This document shows positions 9,074-17,290 of a DNA stretch of 64,000 bases, piece after piece. This DNA is from Zoogloea sp041911615 (lineage in GTDB: Bacteria; Pseudomonadota; Gammaproteobacteria; Burkholderiales; Rhodocyclaceae), in the NCBI RefSeq assembly GCF_041911615.1, contig NZ_JAYROR010000015.1, positions 72,687 to 136,686 of the forward strand, written 5' to 3'. Every line of letters begins with the position of its first letter. Position 1 is the stretch's first letter. Both the position numbers and the translations under genes were made by a program. The notes below the pieces were generated by a model. The model searched no databases. It was given only the letters and a program-made list of their open reading frames with translations, and was not told where the DNA came from.

Positions 9074-10972
9074 TCAACTATTCGGGCGATAGGTATTTTC
9101 AATGAGTTTGATGATGCCGGCGGGGTCGAGACCTATCTCGGCCATCAGTTGGGATTGGTCGCCGTGATCGATGAAGCGATCGGGCAGGCCCAGTTGCAGG
9201 ACGCGTACGGTATTGCCGGCTTCGTGGAGGACGCGCGTTACTTCTGAGCCGGCGCCGCCGATGACGGCGTTTTCCTCGAGCGTGACCAGCAGCGTGTGCT
9301 CCGCGGCGAGCTTGAGGATCAGTTCGCGGTCGATGGGCTTCACGAAGCGCATGTTGGCGACGGTGGCGTCGATCTGCTCGCCGACCTTCAGCGCGTTGGC
9401 GAGCATGCTGCCGAAGGCGAGCAGAGCCACGTCGCCCTTGCCGTGGCGGCGAATCTCGCCCTTGCCGATGGGCAGCAGGCTCATTTCAGCACTCGGCACG
9501 ACGCCGAGACCGCTGCCGCGGGGATAGCGAACGGCGGTGGGGCCGTCGTGCTGGTAGGCGGTGTAGAGCATCTGCCGGCATTCGTTCTCGTCGGCCGGGC
9601 AGAAGATCGTCAGATTGGGGATGCAGGCGAGGTAGGATAGATCGAAGGCGCCGTGGTGGGTAGCACCGTCGGCACCGACCAGCCCGGCGCGGTCGATGGC
9701 CATCATCACCGGCAGGTTTTGCAGGGCCACGTCGTGGATGAACTGGTCGTAGGCGCGTTGCAGGAAAGTGGAATAAATCGCCACTACCGGCTTGAAACCT
9801 TCGCAGGCAAGGCCGGCACCGAAGGTGAGGGCGTGCTGCTCGGCGATCCCGACGTCGTAGTAGCGGTCGGGGTATTCGTGGGCGAAGCGGACCATGCCGG
9901 AGCCTTCGCGCATCGCCGGGGTGATGGCGACCAGGCGCTTGTCGATGGCGGCCATGTCGCAAAGCCAGTCGCCGAAAACCTGGGTGTAGGTAAGCTTGCC
10001 GCCGCCCTTGGCGTCCTTGCCGGTGGCGATGCCCGCGGTGTGGTCGAACTTCGAGACGCCGTGGTAGAGGATCGGATCGGCTTCGGCGAGCTTGTAGCCC
10101 TGGCCCTTGCGGGTGATCACGTGCAGGAACTGCGGGCCCTTGAGGGTACGCAGGTTCTGCAGCGTGGGGATCAGGGATTCGAGGTCGTGGCCGTCGATGG
10201 GGCCGATGTAGTTGAAACCGAATTCCTCGAACATCGTGCCGGGCATGACCATGCCCTTGACGTGCTCCTCGGTGCGGCGGGCGAGTTCGAAGACCGGCGG
10301 CGGCAGGTTTTCAAGGAAGCGTTTGCCGATCTTGCGGGCGCCGTTGTAAAGCCGGCCCGACAGCAGTCGCGACAGGTGCTTGTTGAGCGCGCCGACCGGC
10401 GGCGAGATCGACATCTCGTTGTCGTTGAGGATGACCAGCAGGTTGGTGTCGTGGATGTCGCCGGCGTTGTTGAGCGCCTCGAAGGCCATGCCGGCCGACA
10501 TGGCGCCGTCACCGATCACCGCAATCGCGCGACGGTCCTCGCCACGCAGGCGCGCCGCTTCGGCCATGCCGAGGGCCGCGGAGATGGAGGTGGACGAGTG
10601 GGCCGTGCCGAAGGTGTCGTAGTCGCTCTCGCAGCGGCGCGGGAAGCCCGAGATGCCTTGATACTGACGCAGCCCCTTCATCGCCTCGCGACGGCCGGTG
10701 AGCACCTTGTGAGCGTAGGTCTGGTGACCGACGTCCCATACGATGCGGTCTTCGGGGGTGTTGAAGACGTAGTGCAGGGCGATGGTGAGCTCGACGGTGC
10801 CGAGGTTCGACGACAGGTGACCGCCGGTGCGGGAGACGGAGTCGATCAGGAAATTGCGCAGCTCGTCGGCCAGGGTGGGGAGTTCGCCAGGTTCGAGCTT
10901 TCGCAGATCCACCGGCGAGGCGATCGTGTCGAGCAGGCTGGCGCGGGGATTGGCGGGCGTTGCGTGGGGCAT
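9074..10972 (-). CDS. dxs: 1-deoxy-D-xylulose-5-phosphate synthase
   Basis: 632 residues, typical for Dxs. It condenses pyruvate and glyceraldehyde-3-phosphate, the entry step of the MEP isoprenoid pathway. It has the thiamine diphosphate motif GDGAMSAGMAFEALNNAG ending in NDNEMSIS, the catalytic DVGIAEQHALTFGAG and the C-terminal transketolase domain. It is the last gene of the xseB-ispA-dxs unit, 45 bases after ispA, so precursor supply and prenyl chain elongation are co-expressed. Confidence 0.97.
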   Translation of the reverse strand: MPHATPANPRASLLDTIASPVDLRKLEPGELPTLADELRNFLIDSVSRTGGHLSSNLGTVELTIALHYVFNTPEDRIVWDVGHQTYAHKVLTGRREAMKGLRQYQGISGFPRRCESDYDTFGTAHSSTSISAALGMAEAARLRGEDRRAIAVIGDGAMSAGMAFEALNNAGDIHDTNLLVILNDNEMSISPPVGALNKHLSRLLSGRLYNGARKIGKRFLENLPPPVFELARRTEEHVKGMVMPGTMFEEFGFNYIGPIDGHDLESLIPTLQNLRTLKGPQFLHVITRKGQGYKLAEADPILYHGVSKFDHTAGIATGKDAKGGGKLTYTQVFGDWLCDMAAIDKRLVAITPAMREGSGMVRFAHEYPDRYYDVGIAEQHALTFGAGLACEGFKPVVAIYSTFLQRAYDQFIHDVALQNLPVMMAIDRAGLVGADGATHHGAFDLSYLACIPNLTIFCPADENECRQMLYTAYQHDGPTAVRYPRGSGLGVVPSAEMSLLPIGKGEIRRHGKGDVALLAFGSMLANALKVGEQIDATVANMRFVKPIDRELILKLAAEHTLLVTLEENAVIGGAGSEVTRVLHEAGNTVRVLQLGLPDRFIDHGDQSQLMAEIGLDPAGIIKLIENTYRPNS

Positions 10973-11017
10973 TCCGGGTTACCGGGTCGTTAATTGGAAT
11001 TCGGTCGTGCCGCCGGC

Positions 11018-11911
11018 TCAGAACTGGCGGCGCACGATGAAGCGCGTCAGCTCGGCCAGGCGCCGGCTGCTGTCGCCGAAAGCGGCGAGGCGGTCGAGGG
11101 CGTCCTGGCACATTTCCTCGGCGAGTTCCCGGGCGCGGCTTACGCCGAGCAGGCTCACGTAGGTGGGCTTGTCGTTGGCGGCGTCCTTGCCGGCGGTCTT
11201 GCCGAGGGTGGCGGTATCGGCCTCGGCGTCGAGGATGTCGTCCACCACCTGGAAAAGCAGCCCGATGACCTTGCCGACATGATCCAGCGAAGCCATCTGC
11301 GCATCGTTCAGGGTGCGCCCGCATTGTACGCCAAGGTTGATCGAAGCCCGGATCAGTGCGCCGGTTTTGTGGATGTGCATGAACTCGAGTTCAGGCAGGC
11401 TGAGCTGCTGGCCCACCGAGCCGAGGTCGATCGCCTGGCCGCCGCACATGCCGCGGGAGCCGCTGGCAAGCGCCAGCTGACGAATCATCGCGATCTGGCG
11501 TCCGGGGTCGTCGCACACCGCGGCGTCGGCGATGTGCTGGAAGGCCTGGGTCTGCAACGCGTCGCCCACCAGCAGCGCGGTGGCCTCGTCGTACTGGACG
11601 TGAACCGTCGGCTTGCCGCGGCGCAGGATGTCGTCGTCCATGCACGGCATGTCGTCGTGGACCAGCGAATAGGCGTGGATCATCTCGATGGCGCAGGCGA
11701 CCCGGTCGAGATGTTCCGGCGCTGCGCCGGTGAGTTGGCCGCCGGCATGAACGAGGAGCGGGCGCACTCGCTTGCCGCCGCCCAGCACGGCGTAGCGCAT
11801 GGCTTCGTGCAGGCGGGTCGGGGCGATGTCGGCAGCGGGCAGGGCGCGGTCGAGGGCGGATTCGGTGCGTTGCTGGATGTCGCCCATCCATTGGCTGAAA
11901 GTGGGGGTCAT
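11018..11911 (-). CDS. ispA: Geranyl/farnesyl diphosphate synthase
   Basis: 297 residues. It elongates isoprenyl diphosphates to C15. GGGKRVRPLL is the substrate loop, DDMPCMDDD is the first aspartate-rich motif (with the two-residue insertion typical of type II bacterial FPPS) and DDILD is the second. Its start overlaps the xseB stop by four bases. Confidence 0.96.
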   Translation of the reverse strand: MTPTFSQWMGDIQQRTESALDRALPAADIAPTRLHEAMRYAVLGGGKRVRPLLVHAGGQLTGAAPEHLDRVACAIEMIHAYSLVHDDMPCMDDDILRRGKPTVHVQYDEATALLVGDALQTQAFQHIADAAVCDDPGRQIAMIRQLALASGSRGMCGGQAIDLGSVGQQLSLPELEFMHIHKTGALIRASINLGVQCGRTLNDAQMASLDHVGKVIGLLFQVVDDILDAEADTATLGKTAGKDAANDKPTYVSLLGVSRARELAEEMCQDALDRLAAFGDSSRRLAELTRFIVRRQF

Positions 11912-12135
11912 GGCTGGGCGTCTCCGGGGGCGGCCTCGGCTTCGAGCACGCGGATGGTCTGCTCGGCTTTCGTGAGCTGGGTCTGGCAGTGGCGCAGGAG
12001 GACGGTGCCGCGCTGATAGGCGGCGAGGGCCTGGTCCAGCGGAAGCTGGCCGTTTTCCATGTCCTGGACGATGTTTTCGAGTTCGGCGACGGCCGATTCG
12101 AAACTGGCGGGCTTGCTAGTGGATGATTTGACCAT
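11908..12135 (-). CDS. xseB: Exodeoxyribonuclease VII small subunit
   Basis: 75 residues. The pattern FESAVAELENIVQDMENGQLP followed by LAAYQRGTVLLRHCQTQL is the XseB helical hairpin. It is the small partner of XseA in the single-strand exonuclease. It is first in the xseB-ispA-dxs operon; a conserved arrangement although the functions are unrelated. Confidence 0.94.
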   Translation of the reverse strand: MVKSSTSKPASFESAVAELENIVQDMENGQLPLDQALAAYQRGTVLLRHCQTQLTKAEQTIRVLEAEAAPGDAQP

Positions 12136-12167
12136 GCGCGGCCGATGCTGAGCTGAGGCAAACCGTA

Positions 12168-12197
12168 AAAATAGCCTATCGTCGGGCTACAGGTCAA
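12168..12197 (-). promoter_or_regulatory. Candidate promoter for xseB-ispA-dxs
   Basis: Reading the minus strand, TTGACC (12197-12192) and TATTTT (12173-12168) are 18 bases apart, about 33 bases upstream of the xseB ATG. The match is good for -35 and moderate for -10. It lies only about 15 bases from the -10 of the divergent Rieske gene. Confidence 0.45.
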
Positions 12198-12210
12198 ACG
12201 CGTAATACTA

Positions 12211-12216
12211 TATAAT
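12211..12216 (+). promoter_or_regulatory. Candidate -10 element for the Rieske oxygenase gene
   Basis: An exact TATAAT at 12211-12216 in an AT-rich island, about 48 bases before the start codon. No convincing -35 is visible, which suggests activator dependence or a weak promoter. Confidence 0.4.
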
Positions 12217-12263
12217 AGTGCGCTTTACGTTTCGGGCTTTCGCTTGCGATAAGGGGGTTCGGG

Positions 12264-13373
12264 ATGTCTGACATCGCTTCTCAGGCACTTCTATCTCCGG
12301 CAGTTTCCCAGCTGCCGGTCTCGTGGTATTTCGACGAAAAAATCTTCGAACTGGAGAAGCGTCTCCTCTTCGATGCCGGTCCCGGTTACGTCGGCCACGA
12401 GCTGATGGTGCCGGAGGTCAATCAGTACCGTTCGCTCGAGTGGCTCGATCACGCCAAGACGCTGATCAACCGCGACGACGGTTACTACCGGATGTCCAAC
12501 GTCTGTCGCCATCGCCAGGCGATCATGCTGCAAGGCAGCGGTACGGCCGAGCGCAACATCGTCTGCCCGATTCACCGTTGGACCTACGATCCCAACGGGC
12601 TGCTGATCGGCGCGCCGCATTTTGCCGACAACCCCTGCCTCAACCTGCAACGCGAGAAGCTGGAGCGATGGCAGGGCCTGTTGTTCAAGGGTCCGCGTTC
12701 CGCCAACGCCGATCTCGCGGGTATGCAGGTGGCCGGCGAGTTGAACTTCGAAGGCTACAAGCTCGACAAGGTTGAAATCCACGAGTGCAACTACAACTGG
12801 AAGACCTTCATCGAAGTTTACCTCGAGGATTATCACGTTGCGCCGTATCACCCGGGTCTCGGGCATTTCGTCACCTGCGACGACCTGACCTGGCAGTTCG
12901 GCGAGTGGTATTCGGTGCAACGGGTCGGCATCACCTCGCTGAAGAAGCCCGGCTCGCCCGCGTACAAGCGCTGGCACGAGGCGGTGCTCAATTACAGTGG
13001 CGGCGAGATGCCGAAACATGGGGCAATATGGTTGACCTATTTCCCCAACATCATGGTCGAGTGGTACCCCCATGTGCTGGTGGTGAGTACGCTGATTCCG
13101 ACGGATGTGAACAAGACGACCAACGTCGTCGAGTTCTACTACCCCGAGGACATCCTCGAATTCGAGCGCGAGTTTGTCGAGGCCGAGCAGGCCGCGTACA
13201 TGGAAACCGCGATCGAAGACGACGATATCGGCGAGCGCATGGATCGCGGCCGTCTGGCGCTGATGAAGGAAGGCCGTAGCGAAGTCGGGCCTTACCAGTC
13301 GCCCTACGAGGATGGGATGCAGCACTTTCATGAGTTCTACCGCCGCATCATGCAGCCGCATCTGTCGCGCTGA
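12264..13373 (+). CDS. Rieske non-haem iron oxygenase, alpha-subunit type
   Basis: 369 residues. The Rieske [2Fe-2S] ligands are CRHRQA (residues about 73-75) and CPIHRW, in the order C-x-H...C-x2-H. The catalytic domain has the mononuclear iron pattern EDYHVAPYHPG (His-x4-His). The fold is that of ring-hydroxylating oxygenase alpha subunits. No beta subunit or reductase lies nearby, so it probably borrows electrons from other carriers. The substrate cannot be named. It is divergent from xseB and ends at a strong bidirectional terminator. Confidence 0.88.
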   Translation: MSDIASQALLSPAVSQLPVSWYFDEKIFELEKRLLFDAGPGYVGHELMVPEVNQYRSLEWLDHAKTLINRDDGYYRMSNVCRHRQAIMLQGSGTAERNIVCPIHRWTYDPNGLLIGAPHFADNPCLNLQREKLERWQGLLFKGPRSANADLAGMQVAGELNFEGYKLDKVEIHECNYNWKTFIEVYLEDYHVAPYHPGLGHFVTCDDLTWQFGEWYSVQRVGITSLKKPGSPAYKRWHEAVLNYSGGEMPKHGAIWLTYFPNIMVEWYPHVLVVSTLIPTDVNKTTNVVEFYYPEDILEFEREFVEAEQAAYMETAIEDDDIGERMDRGRLALMKEGRSEVGPYQSPYEDGMQHFHEFYRRIMQPHLSR

Positions 13374-13404
13374 ATCACGCTCTGCGCCGATCGTGCGCTG
13401 AATC

Positions 13405-13441
13405 AAAAAAAGCCCGCCATCGTGAGATGGCGGGCTTTTTC
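13405..13441. terminator. Bidirectional terminator between the Rieske gene and the pyr operon
   Basis: AGCCCGCCATC-gtga-GATGGCGGGCT flanked by an A-run on the left and a T-run on the right. It serves both the plus-strand Rieske gene and the minus-strand pyrimidine operon. Confidence 0.92.
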
Positions 13442-13476
13442 ATATCGTGTCCGGGCGTCGCCGGAGCACGCTGCGA

Positions 13477-14760
13477 TCAGCGGTCTGCTTCGTACATCAG
13501 CGTGCCTTCGACGAGGGTATAGCGCACTTTGCCGGGCAGTTCGAGACCGAGGAAAGGGGTGTTCTTGCCCTGGCTCTTGAGCATCGAGCGCTCGATGAGC
13601 TGGAATGCGTCCGGATCGAACACGCAGACGTCGGCGCGGGCACCGACCGACAGGTGGCCGCCCTTGGCGATCCCGGCAATTTTTGCCGCCTCGGAGGTGA
13701 TCCGCGCAATGGCGTCGAGCAGCGGCAGCTTGTGCTCGGCGGCCCACTTGAGGGTGAGCGGCAGCAATAGTTCGAGGCCGGTGGTGCCGGGCTCGGATTC
13801 GCTGAACGGCGCCTGCTTGGCGTCGTCGTCCACCGGCGTGTGGTCGGAGCAGATCGCGTTGATACGGCCTTCGGCCACGGCCTTGGACAGCGCGATGCGG
13901 TCGCGCTGGCTACGTAGCGGCGGAATCACATGGCAGTGCGGATTGAAGTAGCCGATGTCCATGTCCGCCAGATGCAGGTGGTGGGCAGCCACGTCGCAGG
14001 TCACGTCCACGCCGTCCTTGCGCGCCTGTTCGATGAGGTCCAGGCTTTCGGCGCAGGAGAGCCGGGTGATGTGCAGCCGTGCCCCGGTCTGCCTGGCGAG
14101 GCGCAGGTAGGTGAACAGCGCGACGACCTCGGCGCTGGCCGGGATGCCGGGCAGACCGAGGCGCGAGGCGACTTCTCCGTCGTGGGCGACGCCGCCGCGG
14201 GCAAGGTAGGGGTCGAGGGGCTGCAGCCACACGCGGAAGCCGAAGGTGGCGGCGTACTGCATTGCGCGGCCGAGCACGCGGGTGTCGAGGATGGGCACGT
14301 TGGCCTGGCTGAAGGCCACGCAGCCGGCTTCGACCAGCTCGGCCATCTCGGAGAGCTGCTCGCCCTTGAGGCCGATGGTGAGGGCGCCGACCGGATAGAC
14401 GTGGGCGCGGTTGAGCTTCTTGGCGCGATAGCACAGCATCTCGACGAGGCCCGGCTCGTCGAGCACGGGGTCGGTGTCGGGCGGGATGGCGAGGCTGGTG
14501 ATGCCGCCGGCCATGGCTGCGTCCATCTCGGATTCGAGGGTGGCCTTGTATTCGAAGCCGGGCTCGCGCAGGCGGGCGGCGAGGTCGATCAAGCCCGGCG
14601 CGACGATCAGGCCGCTGGCGTCGATGGTGCGGGCGGCGCTGAAGCCGGCAGGCGCCTGGCCAACGCCGACGATCTTGCCGTCGGCGATGTAGAGATCCTG
14701 CTTGGCGTCGAGGCGGTTGGCCGGGTCGATGATCCGGCCATTCGTGATGTGGATGTTCAT
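13477..14760 (-). CDS. pyrX: Dihydroorotase-like protein PyrX/PyrC', probably non-catalytic
   Basis: 427 residues with the type I dihydroorotase/amidohydrolase fold. The usual metal motif D-x-H-x-H-x-R-E-P-G is D-L-A-A-R-L-R-E-P-G (residues 59-68): both histidines are gone. The HAED segment is also replaced, by PLDPYL. HHLHL and SDHTP remain. Known counterparts (PyrC'/PyrX of Pseudomonas) are inactive but hold aspartate transcarbamoylase together in a dodecamer. That structural role is inferred here. Start ATG at 14760, 17 bases after pyrB; longer in-frame reading would run into pyrB. Confidence 0.88.
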   Translation of the reverse strand: MNIHITNGRIIDPANRLDAKQDLYIADGKIVGVGQAPAGFSAARTIDASGLIVAPGLIDLAARLREPGFEYKATLESEMDAAMAGGITSLAIPPDTDPVLDEPGLVEMLCYRAKKLNRAHVYPVGALTIGLKGEQLSEMAELVEAGCVAFSQANVPILDTRVLGRAMQYAATFGFRVWLQPLDPYLARGGVAHDGEVASRLGLPGIPASAEVVALFTYLRLARQTGARLHITRLSCAESLDLIEQARKDGVDVTCDVAAHHLHLADMDIGYFNPHCHVIPPLRSQRDRIALSKAVAEGRINAICSDHTPVDDDAKQAPFSESEPGTTGLELLLPLTLKWAAEHKLPLLDAIARITSEAAKIAGIAKGGHLSVGARADVCVFDPDAFQLIERSMLKSQGKNTPFLGLELPGKVRYTLVEGTLMYEADR

Positions 14761-14777
14761 GGTCGAAAACCTGTAGA

Positions 14778-15737
14778 TCAGTGACTGCCCAGCATGCTCA
14801 TGACGGCCATGCGCACCGCGATGCCGAAGGTGACCTGCGGCAGGATCACCGCCTGGCCGCCGTCCGCCACGGCGGAGTCGATCTCGACGCCGCGGTTCAT
14901 GGGGCCGGGGTGCATCACGATGGCGTCGGGCTTGGCGAGGGCCAGCTTCTCGGCGGTGAGGCCCCACACCTTGAAGAATTCCTGCGGGCTGGGCAGCAGG
15001 GCGCCGTTCATGCGCTCGTTCTGCAGGCGCAGCATCATTACCACGTCCACGTCCTTGAGGCCTTCCTGCATGGTGGCGCAGTAGCGCACGCCCATCTTTT
15101 CGACATCGGTCGGGAGCAGGGTCTTGGGGCCGATGACGCGCACTTCGGGCACGCCGAGGGTGGTGAGCGCGGCGATCTGGGAGCGGGCGACGCGGGAGTG
15201 CAGCACGTCACCGACGATGGCGACGGTGAGGTTGTGGAACTCTTTCTTGTAGTGCCGGATGGTGTACATGTCCAGCAGCCCCTGGGTGGGGTGGGCATGG
15301 CGGCCATCGCCGGCGTTGACCACGTGGATGTGGTCGCGGCCGGTGTTCTGGAGGTGCTGGGCGATTAGGTGCGGGGCACCGCTGGATTCGTGGCGCACCA
15401 CGAACATGTCGGCCTGCATCGCACAGAGGTTGTCCACGGTGTCCAGCAGGGTTTCGCCCTTCTTGGTGGACGAGGTGGACACGTTGAGGTTGATCACGTC
15501 GGCGGAGAGCCGCTTGGCGGCGATCTCGAAGGTGGTGCGGGTGCGCGTGCTGTTTTCGAAGAACAGGTTGAAGACGCTTTTGCCGCGCAGCAGCGGGAGC
15601 TTCTTGACTTCGCGCTCGGCCATCTCGGTGAAGGGGGCGGCGGTGTCGAGGATCTGGGTGATGATGCTGCGCGGCAGACCGTCGAGGGTCAGCAGGTGCT
15701 GGAGTTCGCCGTGCTTGTTGAGTTGCGGGTTATGCAT
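14778..15737 (-). CDS. pyrB: Aspartate carbamoyltransferase catalytic subunit
   Basis: 319 residues. It makes N-carbamoyl-aspartate in de novo pyrimidine synthesis. FFENSTRTRTTFE binds carbamoyl phosphate; HPTQGLLDMYTI and MHPGPMNRGVEI are the aspartate-domain motifs. It overlaps pyrR by eight bases and precedes pyrX, its likely structural partner. Confidence 0.97.
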   Translation of the reverse strand: MHNPQLNKHGELQHLLTLDGLPRSIITQILDTAAPFTEMAEREVKKLPLLRGKSVFNLFFENSTRTRTTFEIAAKRLSADVINLNVSTSSTKKGETLLDTVDNLCAMQADMFVVRHESSGAPHLIAQHLQNTGRDHIHVVNAGDGRHAHPTQGLLDMYTIRHYKKEFHNLTVAIVGDVLHSRVARSQIAALTTLGVPEVRVIGPKTLLPTDVEKMGVRYCATMQEGLKDVDVVMMLRLQNERMNGALLPSPQEFFKVWGLTAEKLALAKPDAIVMHPGPMNRGVEIDSAVADGGQAVILPQVTFGIAVRMAVMSMLGSH

Positions 15738-16239
15738 GGATCAGCCTCATGGTGAGGGCGCCGGAGTCGTCGCGTTCGAGTTGCAGGTTCTGCCCGGCGG
15801 GCAGGGGTTCCGGCAGGGTGAGGGCGCAGAAGCGGGCGGCGATGGGCAGCTCGCGACCGCCACGGTCGATGAGCACGGCCAGGTCGACGCGCGACGGGCG
15901 GCCGTAGTCGAAAAGTTCGTTGAGCGCCGCGCGGGTGGTGCGGCCGGTGTAGAGCACGTCGTCCACGATGACGATGTGGGCCCCTTCGACGTCGAAGGGG
16001 ATCCTGGAGCCCTGGGGTTGCTGGTGCAGGCCCTTGGCGGCGTAGTCGTCGCGGTAGAAGCTGACGTCGATGCTGCCCAGCGGCTGAGACAGCCCCAGCA
16101 GGGCGTGGAGGCGTTCGGCCAGCCAGACGCCGCCAGTGTGGATGCCCACCAGCGCGGTGGCGGGCGTAACGTGGGGGCGCATCGCGGCGGCGAGCGTGGC
16201 GATGAGGTGTTCGGCGTCAGGTAGCTGCATGTTTGGCAC
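15730..16239 (-). CDS. pyrR: PyrR: pyrimidine operon regulator / uracil phosphoribosyltransferase
   Basis: 169 residues of PRTase type I fold. VIVDDVLYTGRTTRAAL is the PRPP-binding motif, and GIHTGGVWLAERL and YRDDYAAKG fit PyrR. In Gram-positives PyrR binds pyr mRNA; in proteobacteria regulation is less clear, and I see no antiterminator pair in the short leader here. Its N-terminus overlaps ruvX by 23 bases. Confidence 0.93.
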   Translation of the reverse strand: MPNMQLPDAEHLIATLAAAMRPHVTPATALVGIHTGGVWLAERLHALLGLSQPLGSIDVSFYRDDYAAKGLHQQPQGSRIPFDVEGAHIVIVDDVLYTGRTTRAALNELFDYGRPSRVDLAVLIDRGGRELPIAARFCALTLPEPLPAGQNLQLERDDSGALTMRLIHA

Positions 16240-16645
16240 TTTCGAAGTACTGGAGCAGGATGATCTGGGCCGCGGCCGAATCGAGCCGGGGTTTTTGCTT
16301 GCGCCAGCCGTGGTGGCCGGCTTCGGAGAGGCGTCCCTCGGCCTCGGCGGACGACAGGCGTTCGTCCACCAACGCCACCGGCAGGCCGTAGCGACCGTGC
16401 AGCTGGTTTCCGAAGCGGCGGCAGCGAACCGTCATGGCGTGCTCGCTGCCGTCGAGATGGGTGGGCAGGCCGACGACGAGGGCGGCGGGGCGCCATTCAG
16501 CGAGGAGCTTTTCGATGGCGGCGAAGCGTGCCGCGTTGGCTTCCTCGACGATGGCTGCGAGCGGGTGGGCGTGGCCGGTTTCGGTTTCGCCGACCGCGAC
16601 GCCGATGCGCGCCAGTCCGAAGTCAAAGCACAGGACGGTGCTCAC
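16217..16645 (-). CDS. ruvX: RuvX/YqgF: 16S rRNA processing nuclease, putative Holliday junction resolvase
   Basis: 142 residues with an RNase H-like fold. The acidic residues are in FDFGLARIGVAVG, VDERLSS and LDSAAAQIILLQYF. The family is tied to pre-16S rRNA end processing; the resolvase role is mostly predicted. It is coupled to yqgE by a four-base overlap. Confidence 0.92.
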   Translation of the reverse strand: MSTVLCFDFGLARIGVAVGETETGHAHPLAAIVEEANAARFAAIEKLLAEWRPAALVVGLPTHLDGSEHAMTVRCRRFGNQLHGRYGLPVALVDERLSSAEAEGRLSEAGHHGWRKQKPRLDSAAAQIILLQYFESAKHAAT

Positions 16646-17208
16646 GCGTGGCCGGCGACGTCGGAGAGTTTGGCGAAATCGACGCCGAGCAACTGCATGG
16701 CGGCGGCGAGGCGCTCCTCGGGGGGCAGGTCGAAGACGATGGAGAGATCGGCCGGCACGGTGAGCCAGGCGTTCTGGGCGAGTTCGTGTTCGAGCTGGCC
16801 GGCGGACCAGCCGGCGTAGCCGAGGGCGACCAGCACCTCGGAGGGCTCACCTTCGTTGGCGAGGGCCTGGAGCACGTCGCGGGAGCTGGTCAGGCCGATG
16901 CCGTCGCCGACCTTGAGCGTGGAATGCCAGTTGCCCGCCGGGCGATGCAGCACGAAGCCGCGGTCGGCCTGGACGGGGCCGCCGTAGTACACCGGCAGAT
17001 CGGCAAACGCGGGTTGCTCGAAGGGGATGTCGATGCGCTCGAACAGGGTGGCGAGGCGCATGTCGGTGGGGCGGTTCACGACGACGCCCATCGCGCCGTT
17101 TTCGTTGTGCTCGGCGATGTAAGTGAGCGTGCGCGTGAAGTTCGGATCGGCCATGGCGGGCATGGCGATCAGGAAATGATCGGTGAGATTGATGGTGGAG
17201 GTAGTCAC
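16642..17208 (-). CDS. yqgE: YqgE/AlgH family protein (DUF179)
   Basis: 188 residues. It starts with LTDHFLIAMPAMADPNFTRTLTYI, then GAMGVVVNRP and YYGGPVQADRGFVLH, all DUF179 landmarks. The biochemical function is unknown. It is first gene of the yqgE-ruvX-pyrR-pyrB-pyrX unit, a common betaproteobacterial arrangement. Confidence 0.93.
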   Translation of the reverse strand: MTTSTINLTDHFLIAMPAMADPNFTRTLTYIAEHNENGAMGVVVNRPTDMRLATLFERIDIPFEQPAFADLPVYYGGPVQADRGFVLHRPAGNWHSTLKVGDGIGLTSSRDVLQALANEGEPSEVLVALGYAGWSAGQLEHELAQNAWLTVPADLSIVFDLPPEERLAAAMQLLGVDFAKLSDVAGHA

Positions 17209-17290
17209 GGGTGGTATTTTAAGCCGAGGTCGCCGATTGTAGCGGCAACTTTTGGGTCATGCTCACGTACCTTTTCCAATCCGTCATTCC

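Noticed and set aside
13411..13436. Hairpin after the Rieske gene as a regulatory RNA
   Set aside because: Perfect stem with A-run and T-run on the two sides is explained by a bidirectional terminator.
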